In this document: positions 36,046 to 45,749 of the stretch, in pieces | Position numbering within the stretch: the stretch's first letter is position 1 | Layout of the letters: each line of letters begins with the position of its first letter | Assembly (NCBI GenBank): GCA_947487895.1 | Contig: CANKYF010000003.1 | Coordinates: forward strand, 1-64,000 | Origin: an uncultured Flavobacteriaceae bacterium | Lineage (GTDB): Bacteria; Bacteroidota; Bacteroidia; Flavobacteriales; Flavobacteriaceae | Length of the DNA stretch: 64,000 bases | Direction of reading: 5' to 3' | Program-made: the position numbers and the translations under genes | Notes under the pieces: generated by a model | The model's input: only the letters and a program-made list of their open reading frames with translations | Database searches by the model: none | Told to the model about the DNA's origin: nothing

Positions 36046-37173
36046 ATGTTGTACATTAAAATCAATCAGACTCTAACACTTTTATGCTTCATCTTTATTT
36101 CATTATTTAGCTATTCACAGGAAAAACAAGCAACAGAAGACTCTCGTTATAAAGGCATAAATGTAGGCCATGAAACTAGAGTTTTAGATTCCGAAATCAA
36201 TAAAAAACACTATAAACTGTTTATTAGCCTACCAGATGACTATAATACGAATAAAGACCATAAATACCCTGTATTATATCTTTTAGACGGGCAGTGGGAT
36301 TTTACCAATTTAGTATCTTCTTATAATACTATTAAATATGATGGTTTAGCTCCAAATATCATTATCATAGGAATATCTTATGCTGGTAAAGACCCTGATT
36401 ATACAAACTTGAGAGCAAACGACATGACACCAACCTCTTTACCACAAATAAAAGATAGTGGTGAAGCTGAAACATTTACTGAAGTACTTCAAAAAGAAAT
36501 CATTCCTTTTGTAGAGAAAGAATATAGGGCATCTCATGAAAATAGAACTTTAGCAGGAACCTCTTTTGCTGGACTTTACACTCACTATGTTTTATTTAAT
36601 TCTCCCAATTTATTTCATAATTACATTATATGTAACCCTTCTCTATGGTATGATAATGAATTGCCTTTTAAATATGAAAATAAATATTATAAGAACAATA
36701 AAACTTTAAATGCAAATGCGACATTGGTTTGGGGATCATTAGATGATGTGAATAGACATGAAAAAATGGCAAACCAAATTAAAAATCATAGTTATGAAGG
36801 CTTAAACTTTCTGGCTACTGTTGAAAATGGTTTTGGCCACAATAGCTCAAAACCTGGAGGTTATGCAAAGGGCATTTTACATAGTTTTAAAATAAGAGGG
36901 ATTAACATACCTGAACATGAGCTTGAAAAGTATACTGGGAATTATGAATTATTCCCTGGACAGACTATTTCTTTAATTATTTATGAAGGTCACCTAGCGG
37001 TTAGTGAGTTTCGTGGACAAACCAATATTCCTATTTATTCAATCTCAAAAGATGAATTTTCATTAATGGGAACTTATAAAACTTTCGATTTTAATAAAGA
37101 CGAAAAAGGACAAGTTATTAGCTTGACTGTTGAAGCAGATCAAGGAAATGTTGTTTTAAAAAAGGTAAAATAG
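36046..37173 (+). CDS. Exported alpha/beta hydrolase, esterase D/IroE-like
   Basis: The 375-residue protein has a signal peptide ending near 'FSYSQ' and the putative esterase fold: 'KYPVLYLLDGQWDF' at about 75-88, nucleophile elbow 'LAGTSFAGLYTHY' (G-x-S-x-A-G), and a late histidine in 'ENGFGHNSSKPGGYAKG'. A C-terminal ~75-residue beta-rich tail starting 'ELEKYTGNYELFPG' resembles accessory domains found after some serine hydrolases. Likely substrates are small esters or siderophore-type esters, but no siderophore genes lie nearby. It stands as a single plus-strand gene converging on the P450 gene. Confidence 0.82.
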   Translation: MLYIKINQTLTLLCFIFISLFSYSQEKQATEDSRYKGINVGHETRVLDSEINKKHYKLFISLPDDYNTNKDHKYPVLYLLDGQWDFTNLVSSYNTIKYDGLAPNIIIIGISYAGKDPDYTNLRANDMTPTSLPQIKDSGEAETFTEVLQKEIIPFVEKEYRASHENRTLAGTSFAGLYTHYVLFNSPNLFHNYIICNPSLWYDNELPFKYENKYYKNNKTLNANATLVWGSLDDVNRHEKMANQIKNHSYEGLNFLATVENGFGHNSSKPGGYAKGILHSFKIRGINIPEHELEKYTGNYELFPGQTISLIIYEGHLAVSEFRGQTNIPIYSISKDEFSLMGTYKTFDFNKDEKGQVISLTVEADQGNVVLKKVK

Positions 37174-37197
37174 ATACTATTTAGAATTTACAGTTTC

Positions 37198-38532
37198 CTA
37201 GTTTCTTGTTTTAAAAGCCATTGAAACATTAACAGGTTTTAGAGTGATTATCGGGTTTACTTCTATAGGTTTTTTATCTGTGTCAATATCAAATTTCTTC
37301 AGTATAGCACTTACTGTTAAAATCATTTCGTACATAGCAAAACTATTACCAATACATAACCTAGGACCTGCTCCAAATGGCATAAAATAAGGTAAAATAT
37401 GTTTTCTATTGCCTTCTAAGAATCTGTCTGGTAAAAATTCATCTGGATGGTTCCAATACACTTTATTTCTGTGTAGCTCATAAATAGATGCACCTATAAT
37501 AGTTCCCTTTTTTAAACTATAATCTTTAAACTCGTCATCTTCAATATTCACTCTATCTGTGATCCAAGCAGGCGGGTATAAACGTAAACTTTCTTCCACA
37601 CTACACTTAGTGTAATTCAAAGCACTAATTTCTGCTAAAGGGTCTAAGTTTTGTTCTTCAATTAATTCTATCTCTTTTCTAATCTTTTTTAAGACTTCTT
37701 TTTCTTGCGCAAGTAATTTCAAGGTGAAAGTTAAAGCATTAGCAGTTGTTTCATGACCTGCTACAAATAAAATTAAAATTTCATCTATTAATTGCTCATC
37801 TGTCATTGAAGTGCCATCTTCATACTGCGCATGCAATAACATGTCTAACAAATCATCATGTTCTGCTTCTGATGAACGCCTCTGCTTAATAATTGCATGA
37901 ATAATGCTGCGGCTCTCTTTTACCAATTTCATATGGTATCTAATATCCCCTTTAAGCATAAACCATAATTTCTTATATGGTAAACGTAATTCTTTCACGA
38001 TAAATAGTTGTAATTTTTCAATAATAAACTGAAGTCTACTTAGCGTTTCTTTTTCTGCTGAAAAATTAAATAATGATTTAGCGACTACTTCAAAAGCAAG
38101 TTCATTCATTATTGGATACAAATCAATAAGCTTTCCTGTTTCTATTTTTTCAACCTGTTCATTAATTGCTGTACTGATAATTTTTACCAGATTTTGTATT
38201 TTCTCTTTATGAAATGCTGGCTGAATTAAGCGCCTTTGTTTTAGCCAATAATCACCACTAGACGTTAGCAAACCATAACCAACATATTTAGATAAATAAA
38301 GTGTTTGAATTTTAGACTTATGATATATTTTATGATTTTTTTGAAGAACATGTTTTGTAAGTTCGATATTACGCGTTAACATGATATGCCCGTAAAAAGG
38401 AGATTTCATTGAAAATGTATCTCCTACTTCATCAAACCATTTTCTATGATACAGCAACGGATTTTTTGCAATAGATGTAGACTTTATTAAAAATTTGTAA
38501 AAGGGAATTTTATTTGGGTATCTGTATTTCAT
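37198..38532 (-). CDS. Cytochrome P450
   Basis: The 444-residue soluble-type P450 is complete: I-helix 'LFVAGHETTANAL' with the oxygen-activating acid/threonine, K-helix 'EESLRLYPPAW' (ExxR), and haem loop 'PFGAGPRLCIGNSF' with Cys393 as the thiolate ligand. The pattern resembles CYP4/CYP102-like fatty-acid or alkane hydroxylases; the substrate is not determinable. No ferredoxin or ferredoxin reductase gene is adjacent, so its redox partner is elsewhere. A class B dispersed repeat separates it from ruvB. Confidence 0.93.
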   Translation of the reverse strand: MKYRYPNKIPFYKFLIKSTSIAKNPLLYHRKWFDEVGDTFSMKSPFYGHIMLTRNIELTKHVLQKNHKIYHKSKIQTLYLSKYVGYGLLTSSGDYWLKQRRLIQPAFHKEKIQNLVKIISTAINEQVEKIETGKLIDLYPIMNELAFEVVAKSLFNFSAEKETLSRLQFIIEKLQLFIVKELRLPYKKLWFMLKGDIRYHMKLVKESRSIIHAIIKQRRSSEAEHDDLLDMLLHAQYEDGTSMTDEQLIDEILILFVAGHETTANALTFTLKLLAQEKEVLKKIRKEIELIEEQNLDPLAEISALNYTKCSVEESLRLYPPAWITDRVNIEDDEFKDYSLKKGTIIGASIYELHRNKVYWNHPDEFLPDRFLEGNRKHILPYFMPFGAGPRLCIGNSFAMYEMILTVSAILKKFDIDTDKKPIEVNPIITLKPVNVSMAFKTRN

Positions 38533-38549
38533 TATTTATTTCTGAAGAG

Positions 38550-38582
38550 CCCTTGAAATAAGTTCAGGGTGACGCAAGCGTC
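38550..38582. repeat. Dispersed palindromic repeat (class B, GC variant) touching ruvB stop
   Basis: CCCTTGAA-ATAAG-TTCAGGG is followed by GTGACGCAAGCG, matching the 'TTCAGG-GTGACG' dispersed type. The element abuts the ruvB stop codon (TGA, 38581-38583 on the complement). 'GACGCaaGCGTC' is a further small palindrome. Confidence 0.6.
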
Positions 38583-39603
38583 AAAACAATCCACCTTGAA
38601 TATCTCCTTTAATTTTTCCTAAATGTTTATATGCTAATTCTGTAACTTCCCTTCCTCTTGGCGTTCTCATAATAAATCCTTGTTGAATTAAAAATGGTTC
38701 ATAAACCTCTTCAATAGTTTCAGGGCTTTCACTTACAGCTGTAGCGATAGTAGTTATACCAACAGGACCTCCTTTAAATTTATCTATAATGGTAGTTAGA
38801 ATTTTATTATCCATTTCATCCAATCCGTGAGCATCCACATTTAAAGCTTCTAAAGCGTATTTGGCTATTTTAATATCAATACTTCCGTTTCCTTTAATTT
38901 GAGCAAAGTCACGTACTCTTCTTAACAAGGCATTCGCAATACGTGGTGTTCCTCTACTTCTTCCTGCTATTTCAATAGCTGCTTCCATTGATATTGGTAC
39001 ATTTAAAATAGAAGCACTACGTTGTAAAATAGTGGTTAACAAATCTGTTTTATAGTATTGCAACCTACTTTGAATCCCAAAACGTGCACGCATAGGCGAC
39101 GTTAATAACCCCGATCGTGTTGTAGCTCCAACTAAAGTAAATGGATTTAAATTGATTTGAACTGTACGTGCATTAGGCCCCGATTCAATCATAATATCAA
39201 TTTTATAATCTTCCATAGCAGAGTATAAATACTCTTCTACAATAGGACTCAACCTGTGAATCTCATCAATAAACAAAACGTCCCTCTCATCTAAATTAGT
39301 AAGCAACCCTGCTAAGTCCCCTGGTTTATCTAATACAGGACCAGAAGTCACTTTAATACCAACATTAAGCTCATTGGCTAAAATATGTGCTAAGGTTGTT
39401 TTTCCTAATCCTGGAGGACCATGAAATAACGTATGATCGAGTGCTTCACTACGCTGATTTGCCGCCTGAACAAAAACCTGAAGGTTATCTAAAACTTGAT
39501 CTTGTCCTGTAAAATCATTAAAATCAAGAGGTCTCAGCTTTCTTTCAACATCAATTTCTTCTGGAGAATAGTTTTCGCTAGATGGATTTAGGTTGTCATT
39601 CAT
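38581..39603 (-). CDS. ruvB: Holliday junction DNA helicase RuvB
   Basis: At 340 residues this is a complete RuvB AAA+ motor. Walker A is '[11 protein letters not shown]', Walker B '[13 protein letters not shown]', sensor 1 '[11 protein letters not shown]', followed by 'ARFGIQSRL' and the winged-helix domain ending '[21 protein letters not shown]'. It drives branch migration with RuvA (31.1 kb). It is monocistronic here, with a terminator of the upstream gene behind it and a dispersed repeat at its 3' end. Confidence 0.97.
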   Translation of the reverse strand: MNDNLNPSSENYSPEEIDVERKLRPLDFNDFTGQDQVLDNLQVFVQAANQRSEALDHTLFHGPPGLGKTTLAHILANELNVGIKVTSGPVLDKPGDLAGLLTNLDERDVLFIDEIHRLSPIVEEYLYSAMEDYKIDIMIESGPNARTVQINLNPFTLVGATTRSGLLTSPMRARFGIQSRLQYYKTDLLTTILQRSASILNVPISMEAAIEIAGRSRGTPRIANALLRRVRDFAQIKGNGSIDIKIAKYALEALNVDAHGLDEMDNKILTTIIDKFKGGPVGITTIATAVSESPETIEEVYEPFLIQQGFIMRTPRGREVTELAYKHLGKIKGDIQGGLF

Positions 39604-39666
39604 GTATCGTTACATATATTTTGATAAGAATACTGAAATGAGATCAGTACTAGCAAAGATAAAGAA

Positions 39667-39695
39667 AAAGCCATACCTAATTTAGGTATGGCTTT
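39667..39695 (-). terminator. Terminator of the Calx-beta protein gene
   Basis: A 14-bp stem AAAGCCATACCTAA / TTAGGTATGGCTTT with a short loop. On the minus strand a T-rich flank (CTTTTTCTTT) follows. It lies 23 bp past the gene's stop codon at 39718. Confidence 0.88.
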
Positions 39696-39717
39696 ATAAA
39701 AGAAAATGCTTTAATTT

Positions 39718-42700
39718 TTATTCTTTTATGATGCGTTTAGTAGTAATACCTTTTTCTGTTTTAATTTGTAATATATACATACCACTATTAACCGCAGATA
39801 CATCTATAGTTGTATTTTTTAGTTGAATATTTTTTACTGATTTACCTAGAATATTGAAAAGCTCTATGTTTTCAATTTTAACATTTTCTACTTTTAGATA
39901 TAAAACATCTTTAACTGGATTTGGATATATACTTAGATCAATATTTTCAACAGTGTTAATACTTAAGGCAACGTCATCATTCAATATTGTAGCAGTTGCT
40001 CCATCTGTAATATTAACTGCTAATACTGTTGAAGCTAAATTGTTCATGAATATAGATAGTTGTTCATCAGATTCTAAATCAGTATCACTTATTGGCGTGA
40101 CAGTAAATGTTTGAGTCTCCCCAGCATTTCCTGTAAAGTTTAAAGTCTCACTTGTTATTGACGTATAATCATTATCGACTGTAGTGGCTGTGCCATCAGT
40201 AGTATTAACATCTATACTAAAACCACCTTGTACTGCATTATCTAAGGTTGCCGTTACTGTTATAGCCCCATCGTCTTCATTTCCACTTACATCAGCTATT
40301 GTTACTGCTGCTGCATCATCATTTAATATGGTTCCTGTAGCGCCGTCTGTAATGTTTACAGATAATGTCGTGGATGCTAAATTAGACTGACTAAACGCTA
40401 CTGTTTCGTTTGATTCTAGCTTTGTATCTCCTGTTGGTACAAATGTAAATGTTTGAGTCTCCCCAGCTGTTCCTGCAAAGGTTAACGTCTCACTTGTTAT
40501 TGACGTATAATCACTATCGCCTGTGGTTGCTGTGCCATCTGATGTACTTACGTCTACTGTAAATCCGCCTTGTACTGCATTATCTAAAGTGGCTGTTACT
40601 GTTATCGATCCATCATTTTCATTACCGCTTACATCGGCTATTGTTACTGCTGCTGCATCATCATTTAATATGGTTCCTGTAGCGCCATCTGTAATATTAA
40701 CTGCTAATGCTGTTGAAGCTAAATTAGACTGACTAAATGTTACTGTTTCATTTAATTCTAACTTTGTATCTCCTGTTGGTACAAATGTAAATGTCTGTGT
40801 CTCCCCTGCATTTCCTGCAAAGGTTAAAGTCTCACTTGTTATTGACGTATAATCACTATCGCCTGTGGTTGCTGTGCCATCTGATGTACTTACGTCTACT
40901 GTAAATCCGCCTTGTACTGCATTATCTAAAGTGGCTGTTACTGTTATGGATCCCCCATTTTCATTACCACTTACATCAGCTATCGTTACTGATGCTGCAT
41001 CATCATTTAATATGGTTCCTGTAGCGCCATCTGTAATATTAACTGCTAATGCTGTTGAAGCTAAATTAGACTGACTAAATGTTACTGTTTCATTTGATTC
41101 TAACTTTGTATCTCCTGTTGGTACAAATGTAAATGTCTGTGTCTCCCCTGCATTTCCTGCAAAGGTTAAAGTCTCACTTGTTATTGACGTATAATCACTA
41201 TCGCCTGTGGTTGCTGTACCATCTGCTGTGCTTACGTCTACTGTAAATCCTCCTTGTACTGCATTATCCAAAGTGGCTGTTACTGTTATCGATCCTCCAT
41301 TCTCATTACCGCTTACATCGGCTATCGTTACTGATGCGGAATCGTCATTTAATATTGTTCCAGTAGCGCCATCTGTAATATTAACTGCTAATACTGTTGA
41401 AGCTAAATTGTTCATGAATATAGATAGTTGCTCATCAGATTCTAATTTAGTATCGCTTGTTGGTGTAATGGTAAATGTTTCTGTTTCTCCTACTGTTCCT
41501 GCAAAGGTCAAGGTTTCACTATTTATTGACGTATAATCACTATCGCCTGTGGTAGCCGTACCATCTGCTGTACTTACATCTACTGTAAATCCACCTTGTA
41601 CTGCATTATCTAAAGTGGCTGTTACTGTTATGGATCCCCCATTTTCATTACCGCTTACATCAGCTATTGTTACTGTTGCGCTGTCATCATTTAAAATAGT
41701 ATAGGTTGCTATATCGGTAATATCAATATCATTTGAGTCTACCGAGAGAAAACCTAAATTGGTCATGCTTATTGTAAAGGTTTCATTGCCCTCTACTTTG
41801 GTATCTCCTATACCTCCTAAACTCAACGTTTGCGTTTCTCCAACTGTTCCTGCAAAGGTTAAGGTAGAGCCTGCCGTTGAACTATAATCACTATCGGAAG
41901 TTGTTGCCGTTCCATCCGTTGTGAATACATCTAAGGCAAATCCGCCTTGTACAGGGTTACTTAGCGTAGCTGTGATTGTCTGTGAACCTGTATTCTCATT
42001 AGCACTCACATCAGCTATCGTTACAACTGTTGTATCATCGTTATTTAGTGTTAATGTGGCGACATCTGTAACATCAATATCTCCTGAAGCTACGGTTACT
42101 GGTGATAAACCACTCATAGAAATTGAGACTGTTTCATCTGCCTCTACTTTAGTATCACCTCCAAGGGTAACATTAAACGTTTCCGTTTCTCCAGATGTTC
42201 CTGCAAAGGTTAATGTTTGTAATGTTACTGACGTATAATCACTATCAGCTGTTGTTGCTGTACCATCTGCGGTTGATACATCTATATCAAATCCACCATC
42301 TACTGCATTGTTCAAAGTAGCTGTTATAGTAGCTGTTCCATTGTTTTCATTAACTGATACATCAGCTATTGTTACTGTTGCTGAATCGTCGTTATTTAGT
42401 GTTAATGTGGCGACATCTGTAACATCAATATCTCCTGAAACTACGGTTACTGGTGATAAGCCACTCATAGATATAGACACTGTTTCGTCAGCCTCTACTT
42501 TGGTATCACCTCCAAGGGTAACACTAAAAGTTTCCATTTCTCCTGCGGTTCCTGCAAAAGTTAATGTTTGCGATGTTACTGACGTATAATCACTATCAGA
42601 TGTTGTTGCTGTACCATCTGCGGTTGATACATCTATATCAAATCCACCATCTACTGCATTGTCCAAAGTAGCTGTTATAGTAGCTGTTCCATTGTTTTCA

Positions 42701-43659
42701 TTAACTGATACATCAGCTATTGTTACTGTTGCTGAATCATCGTTAGTAATTGTTCCTATCCCCATAGTATCCGCTATGGTTGCCGTCCCTGTAGGATTGG
42801 ATAACGTTAAAATAATAGTTTCATCAATTTCTACAGTACTATCCGAGTTGATAGTAACATCTACTGTTTTACTGGTTTCTCCTGGATTAAAAGTCAACGT
42901 AGTAGTTCCTACAGCTGTATAATCAGAGCCTGCCGTTGCCAACCCATTAGAAGTAGCAACATCTACTGTAACCGTACCTGAAGCTGCCTGATCTAAACTT
43001 ACTGTGTATTGTAAAGTATCACCTCCTTCTAATACTGAAGGATCGTTTACCGAAATTTGAGAATTTGTCGCAACTGCAGTATCGAAAATAAAAGCGTCTA
43101 TAGCTAAATAATCAAAGGTGTTTGTAGTAGAAATATCAAGTTCATCGATGTTTGTCAATGAAAAATCTGAAGTCCCTTCGGTAGAAAAGTCAATAAAAGT
43201 AAATCCATTTTGAGTTGATGGCCCACCTGGAACACTGTTGAAGCCATTGGTTTTTGTAATTGTAAATTGATCAACATTATCCTTTTTACCAATAATAGTT
43301 AACGTTCCTGTACCATTCGTAAAACCATCATTTTGTGCTATATAAACCCAAAAACTCTTAATCGTAAAATCTTCACCAGTATTAGTTTCAATGCTAATTT
43401 GTGTACCATCCATAGTTGGATTATTAGTAAACTGACTATTGTCTATAAAAATATTATCCCCTGATGCACCATTCCAGCCTAATCCTGCTAATGATCGAAT
43501 AATATAACCATCAGTTCGCGACGAACTAAAATCAAAAGTCACTCCTCCTTCAGAAAAAGAAGAAGTCCCTAGTGATTCCGTTTCGAACACTTCTGTTGTT
43601 TGGGCATAAAAGTTCAAAATAAAAAAAATAAGAAAAACTGAACATGTAATTTTTTTCAT
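39718..43659 (-). CDS. Calx-beta repeat surface protein with T9SS type A sorting domain
   Basis: The 1,313-residue exported protein has a signal peptide (MKKITCSVFLIFFILNFYAQ), a jelly-roll-like N-domain (about 20-195), nine Calx-beta domains (about 200-1230) and a type A C-terminal sorting domain ('IDLSIYPNPVKDVLYLKVEN' to 'GMYILQIKTEKGITTKRIIKE'). Calx-beta domains often bind calcium and act as adhesive spacers. Eight of them share the starter 'VTIADVS.NE' and are near-identical in the middle of the gene. It would be exported by SprA, cleaved at the CTD and attached to the surface or released. The gene is monocistronic, with its own terminator and paired direct repeats upstream. Confidence 0.9.
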   Translation of the reverse strand: MKKITCSVFLIFFILNFYAQTTEVFETESLGTSSFSEGGVTFDFSSSRTDGYIIRSLAGLGWNGASGDNIFIDNSQFTNNPTMDGTQISIETNTGEDFTIKSFWVYIAQNDGFTNGTGTLTIIGKKDNVDQFTITKTNGFNSVPGGPSTQNGFTFIDFSTEGTSDFSLTNIDELDISTTNTFDYLAIDAFIFDTAVATNSQISVNDPSVLEGGDTLQYTVSLDQAASGTVTVDVATSNGLATAGSDYTAVGTTTLTFNPGETSKTVDVTINSDSTVEIDETIILTLSNPTGTATIADTMGIGTITNDDSATVTIADVSVNENNGTATITATLDNAVDGGFDIDVSTADGTATTSDSDYTSVTSQTLTFAGTAGEMETFSVTLGGDTKVEADETVSISMSGLSPVTVVSGDIDVTDVATLTLNNDDSATVTIADVSVNENNGTATITATLNNAVDGGFDIDVSTADGTATTADSDYTSVTLQTLTFAGTSGETETFNVTLGGDTKVEADETVSISMSGLSPVTVASGDIDVTDVATLTLNNDDTTVVTIADVSANENTGSQTITATLSNPVQGGFALDVFTTDGTATTSDSDYSSTAGSTLTFAGTVGETQTLSLGGIGDTKVEGNETFTISMTNLGFLSVDSNDIDITDIATYTILNDDSATVTIADVSGNENGGSITVTATLDNAVQGGFTVDVSTADGTATTGDSDYTSINSETLTFAGTVGETETFTITPTSDTKLESDEQLSIFMNNLASTVLAVNITDGATGTILNDDSASVTIADVSGNENGGSITVTATLDNAVQGGFTVDVSTADGTATTGDSDYTSITSETLTFAGNAGETQTFTFVPTGDTKLESNETVTFSQSNLASTALAVNITDGATGTILNDDAASVTIADVSGNENGGSITVTATLDNAVQGGFTVDVSTSDGTATTGDSDYTSITSETLTFAGNAGETQTFTFVPTGDTKLELNETVTFSQSNLASTALAVNITDGATGTILNDDAAAVTIADVSGNENDGSITVTATLDNAVQGGFTVDVSTSDGTATTGDSDYTSITSETLTFAGTAGETQTFTFVPTGDTKLESNETVAFSQSNLASTTLSVNITDGATGTILNDDAAAVTIADVSGNEDDGAITVTATLDNAVQGGFSIDVNTTDGTATTVDNDYTSITSETLNFTGNAGETQTFTVTPISDTDLESDEQLSIFMNNLASTVLAVNITDGATATILNDDVALSINTVENIDLSIYPNPVKDVLYLKVENVKIENIELFNILGKSVKNIQLKNTTIDVSAVNSGMYILQIKTEKGITTKRIIKE
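39975..43065 (-). repeat. Tandem Calx-beta coding repeats
   Basis: Nine consecutive units span this stretch. Units near 41.5-42.7 kb have a 351-bp period (117 residues), those near 40.2-41.5 kb a 342-bp period (114 residues). Between about 40.43 and 41.47 kb adjacent units are almost identical at DNA level, for example the same 'ATTGACGTATAATCACTATC' string recurs every 342 bp. This indicates recent duplication or gene conversion. Confidence 0.88.
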
Positions 43660-43739
43660 GATTGGTTAGGTTTTTGTGGGTTGGGTCAAAATAACATTTT
43701 AAGTGACTAATATATTACAAAAAAATACAATAAATTACA

Positions 43740-43776
43740 TTTTATCGATTTTTTTAATTGTTTTGTCGATTTTTTT
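43740..43776. promoter_or_regulatory. 21-bp-spaced direct repeat upstream of the Calx-beta gene
   Basis: TTTTATCGATTTTTTT (43740-43755) and TTTTGTCGATTTTTTT (43761-43776) differ at one base and are exactly 21 bp apart, two helical turns. They lie about 80-117 bp upstream of the ATG. The layout suits binding of a dimeric regulator such as LytTR type, which is inference. Confidence 0.4.
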
Positions 43777-43783
43777 AAATATA

Positions 43784-43815
43784 AAAAGGCCTTTCCTAAA
43801 TTGGAAAGGCCTTTT
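43784..43815 (-). terminator. Terminator of the adhesin-PorP-PorE-like operon
   Basis: A 13-bp perfect stem AAAAGGCCTTTCC / GGAAAGGCCTTTT with loop TAAATT. It lies 28 bp past the stop codon of the OmpA-family gene. It closely resembles the hairpin at 51.7 kb. Confidence 0.9.
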
Positions 43816-43842
43816 AGAGCGACTAACTCAAACTCTTAAAGT

Positions 43843-45729
43843 TTAATTAAGAATTCTAAATTCACAACGTCTATTTACGTTGTATTCTTTATCTGTACAA
43901 ATGCCTTCTTTAATACATTTGTTAAGTGGCTGGGTTTCACCATAACCTTCACTTTTTAATCGGTTACGATTAATACCTTGACTTACTAAATATTCTAACG
44001 TTGAAGCTGCACGGGCTTTAGATAAATTTAAATTGTATTCATCTGGTCCACGAACATCTGTATGCGATGACACTTCTACTTCCATTGAAGGGTACTTTTT
44101 CATTAAACCTACCAATACATTTAATGTTGCAGCGGCATCTTCTCTGATATTGGTTTTATCAAAATCAAAATAGATTTTATCTAATGTTACTTGTACACCT
44201 CTTTTTTCTGTTTCTTTAATACGCTCTTCTGCATCTTTAAAAGATTTTAGAGCAAAAGAAATATTATGATGCACTTCACCATCTGGACCCGTTGAAAAGC
44301 CAACTTCTTGAGGTATATATGCATCATGTGTTGCTTTTACCTTATATTTCTTATTAGGATCTACTTTAAAAACATATTGTCCATTAGCATCAGTGGCAAT
44401 ATCTTGAATTACAGTACCTGAATCATCTATTAATTGTACTGAAGAATCTATTAATAATTTGTTACTGTTAATATCTTTTACCACACCTTCAACTTGATAT
44501 TTAGTTAAAGGATTTTCTTCTCTAATAAAACCATACATTCTATCATATCCTCCTTTATTTGAAGATACAAACCCTATATTATCTTTTTCTCTAACAACGT
44601 ATGCAAAATCATCTAAACTACTATTAACAGAGCTTCCTAGATTTACAGGTTTTTCAAATGCATCATTAACTTCATTACTTCTAAACACATCTAATCCGCC
44701 ATATCCTAAATGACCAATAGATGAAAAATACAATACGTTTTCATGACTTATAAAAGGAAATTGCTCTCTATGTTTGGTATTAATAGTATCTCCTAAGTTT
44801 TCGGGTTCTCCATAAGTTCCATCCTCATTAATAGCTACTTTATAAATATCAAAACTACCGTAAGTTCCAGGCATATCACTTGCAAAATACAAGGTCTTTT
44901 CATCTTTACTTAATGCAGGATGTTCTGTACTATACGAATTTGATGCAAATGGTAATGCAGTAACATTAGTCCATTCACCATTTATAAATTCAGCTTTATA
45001 AATTTTGATATGCGCAATTTTATCATCGCCAGTTTTCTTTCTAGTTGTATTTGTTCTATTGAAATACATTGTCTTTCCATCTTTGGTAAAAACTGCACTA
45101 CTTTCATGAGAATCTGTATTAATAGCTTCTGGGAATGGTTTGATATCTTCTAGCTTATTTTGACTCGTTAATGTTGCTGTATATAAGTCTAAATACGGCT
45201 GTTTATTCCATGAATATTCTGGACTTTCAATATTTCTTGCTGAAGCAAAAGCTACTTTATTTTCATCATAAAACGACATTCCAAAATCTCCTTTTGAATC
45301 TTTACTTTCAATTTGCTTTAATTCAAAAATGTGAGGTGTTGTTTTATCTGTTTCGTTTATAAATTCCAGTGTATTTATTGGTTTATTATAATAAAGACTT
45401 AAATGCTTATCTGCTTCTTTATACTGCTTAACACCTTTTAGAGCTTGAGCGAATCTAAAATGATAATCTATATCAATAGAGTCTCCATATTCTACAAATA
45501 ATTCTCTATAAGTTTTTATAGCCTTTTGAATATTAGTATTGTAGTAATAACTATCTGCTAAATTCTGTAGTACTTCTTGATTGCGTTCCTTAGTTTCATA
45601 AATCTCAGCAGCATCTTTATAAGCCCGCATTTCAAAAAGTTTATTAACCTGCTTGAGGTTTTTCTTTTGGGCAAAGCCTAATCCGCTAACTAATAAAAGG
45701 CCTGCAAGTATGTATCTATTTGTTTTCAT
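43843..45729 (-). CDS. PorE-like OmpA family protein (TPR, PD40, CNA/carboxypeptidase-like, OmpA)
   Basis: From ATG 45729 (MKTNRYILAGLLLVSGLGFAQ, signal peptide) the protein is 628 residues. Domains in order: TPR-like repeats (about 25-130), PD40/WD40-like propeller repeats ('YFASDMPGTYGSFDIYK', 'YFSSIGHLGYGGLDVFR'), a carboxypeptidase-regulatory-like domain ('VEGVVKDINSNKLL'), and an OmpA peptidoglycan-binding domain ('NLSKARAASTLEYLVSQGI'). This is the architecture of T9SS PorE. It should sit in the periplasm, linking the outer-membrane PorP-type protein to the cell wall. It is the third gene of the adhesin operon, 20 bp after porP. Confidence 0.88.
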   Translation of the reverse strand: MKTNRYILAGLLLVSGLGFAQKKNLKQVNKLFEMRAYKDAAEIYETKERNQEVLQNLADSYYYNTNIQKAIKTYRELFVEYGDSIDIDYHFRFAQALKGVKQYKEADKHLSLYYNKPINTLEFINETDKTTPHIFELKQIESKDSKGDFGMSFYDENKVAFASARNIESPEYSWNKQPYLDLYTATLTSQNKLEDIKPFPEAINTDSHESSAVFTKDGKTMYFNRTNTTRKKTGDDKIAHIKIYKAEFINGEWTNVTALPFASNSYSTEHPALSKDEKTLYFASDMPGTYGSFDIYKVAINEDGTYGEPENLGDTINTKHREQFPFISHENVLYFSSIGHLGYGGLDVFRSNEVNDAFEKPVNLGSSVNSSLDDFAYVVREKDNIGFVSSNKGGYDRMYGFIREENPLTKYQVEGVVKDINSNKLLIDSSVQLIDDSGTVIQDIATDANGQYVFKVDPNKKYKVKATHDAYIPQEVGFSTGPDGEVHHNISFALKSFKDAEERIKETEKRGVQVTLDKIYFDFDKTNIREDAAATLNVLVGLMKKYPSMEVEVSSHTDVRGPDEYNLNLSKARAASTLEYLVSQGINRNRLKSEGYGETQPLNKCIKEGICTDKEYNVNRRCEFRILN

Positions 45730-45749
45730 GATTTCCAATTATTAATTAT

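Noticed and set aside
37198-38532. P450 and neighbouring esterase as a biosynthetic gene cluster
   Set aside because: The flanking genes are ruvB, queG and maeB, and there are no other tailoring, synthase or redox-partner genes.
40184-42922. Series of plus-strand ORFs (40184, 40523, 40865, 41207, 41921, 42308, 42659) repeated at ~340-350 bp intervals
   Set aside because: They are antisense shadows of the Calx-beta repeats; their regular spacing simply follows the repeat period, and no start signals precede them.
39975-43065. Regular repeats that might suggest a CRISPR array
   Set aside because: The unit is about 342-351 bp, in frame and coding for Calx-beta domains; there are no short repeats with unique spacers.
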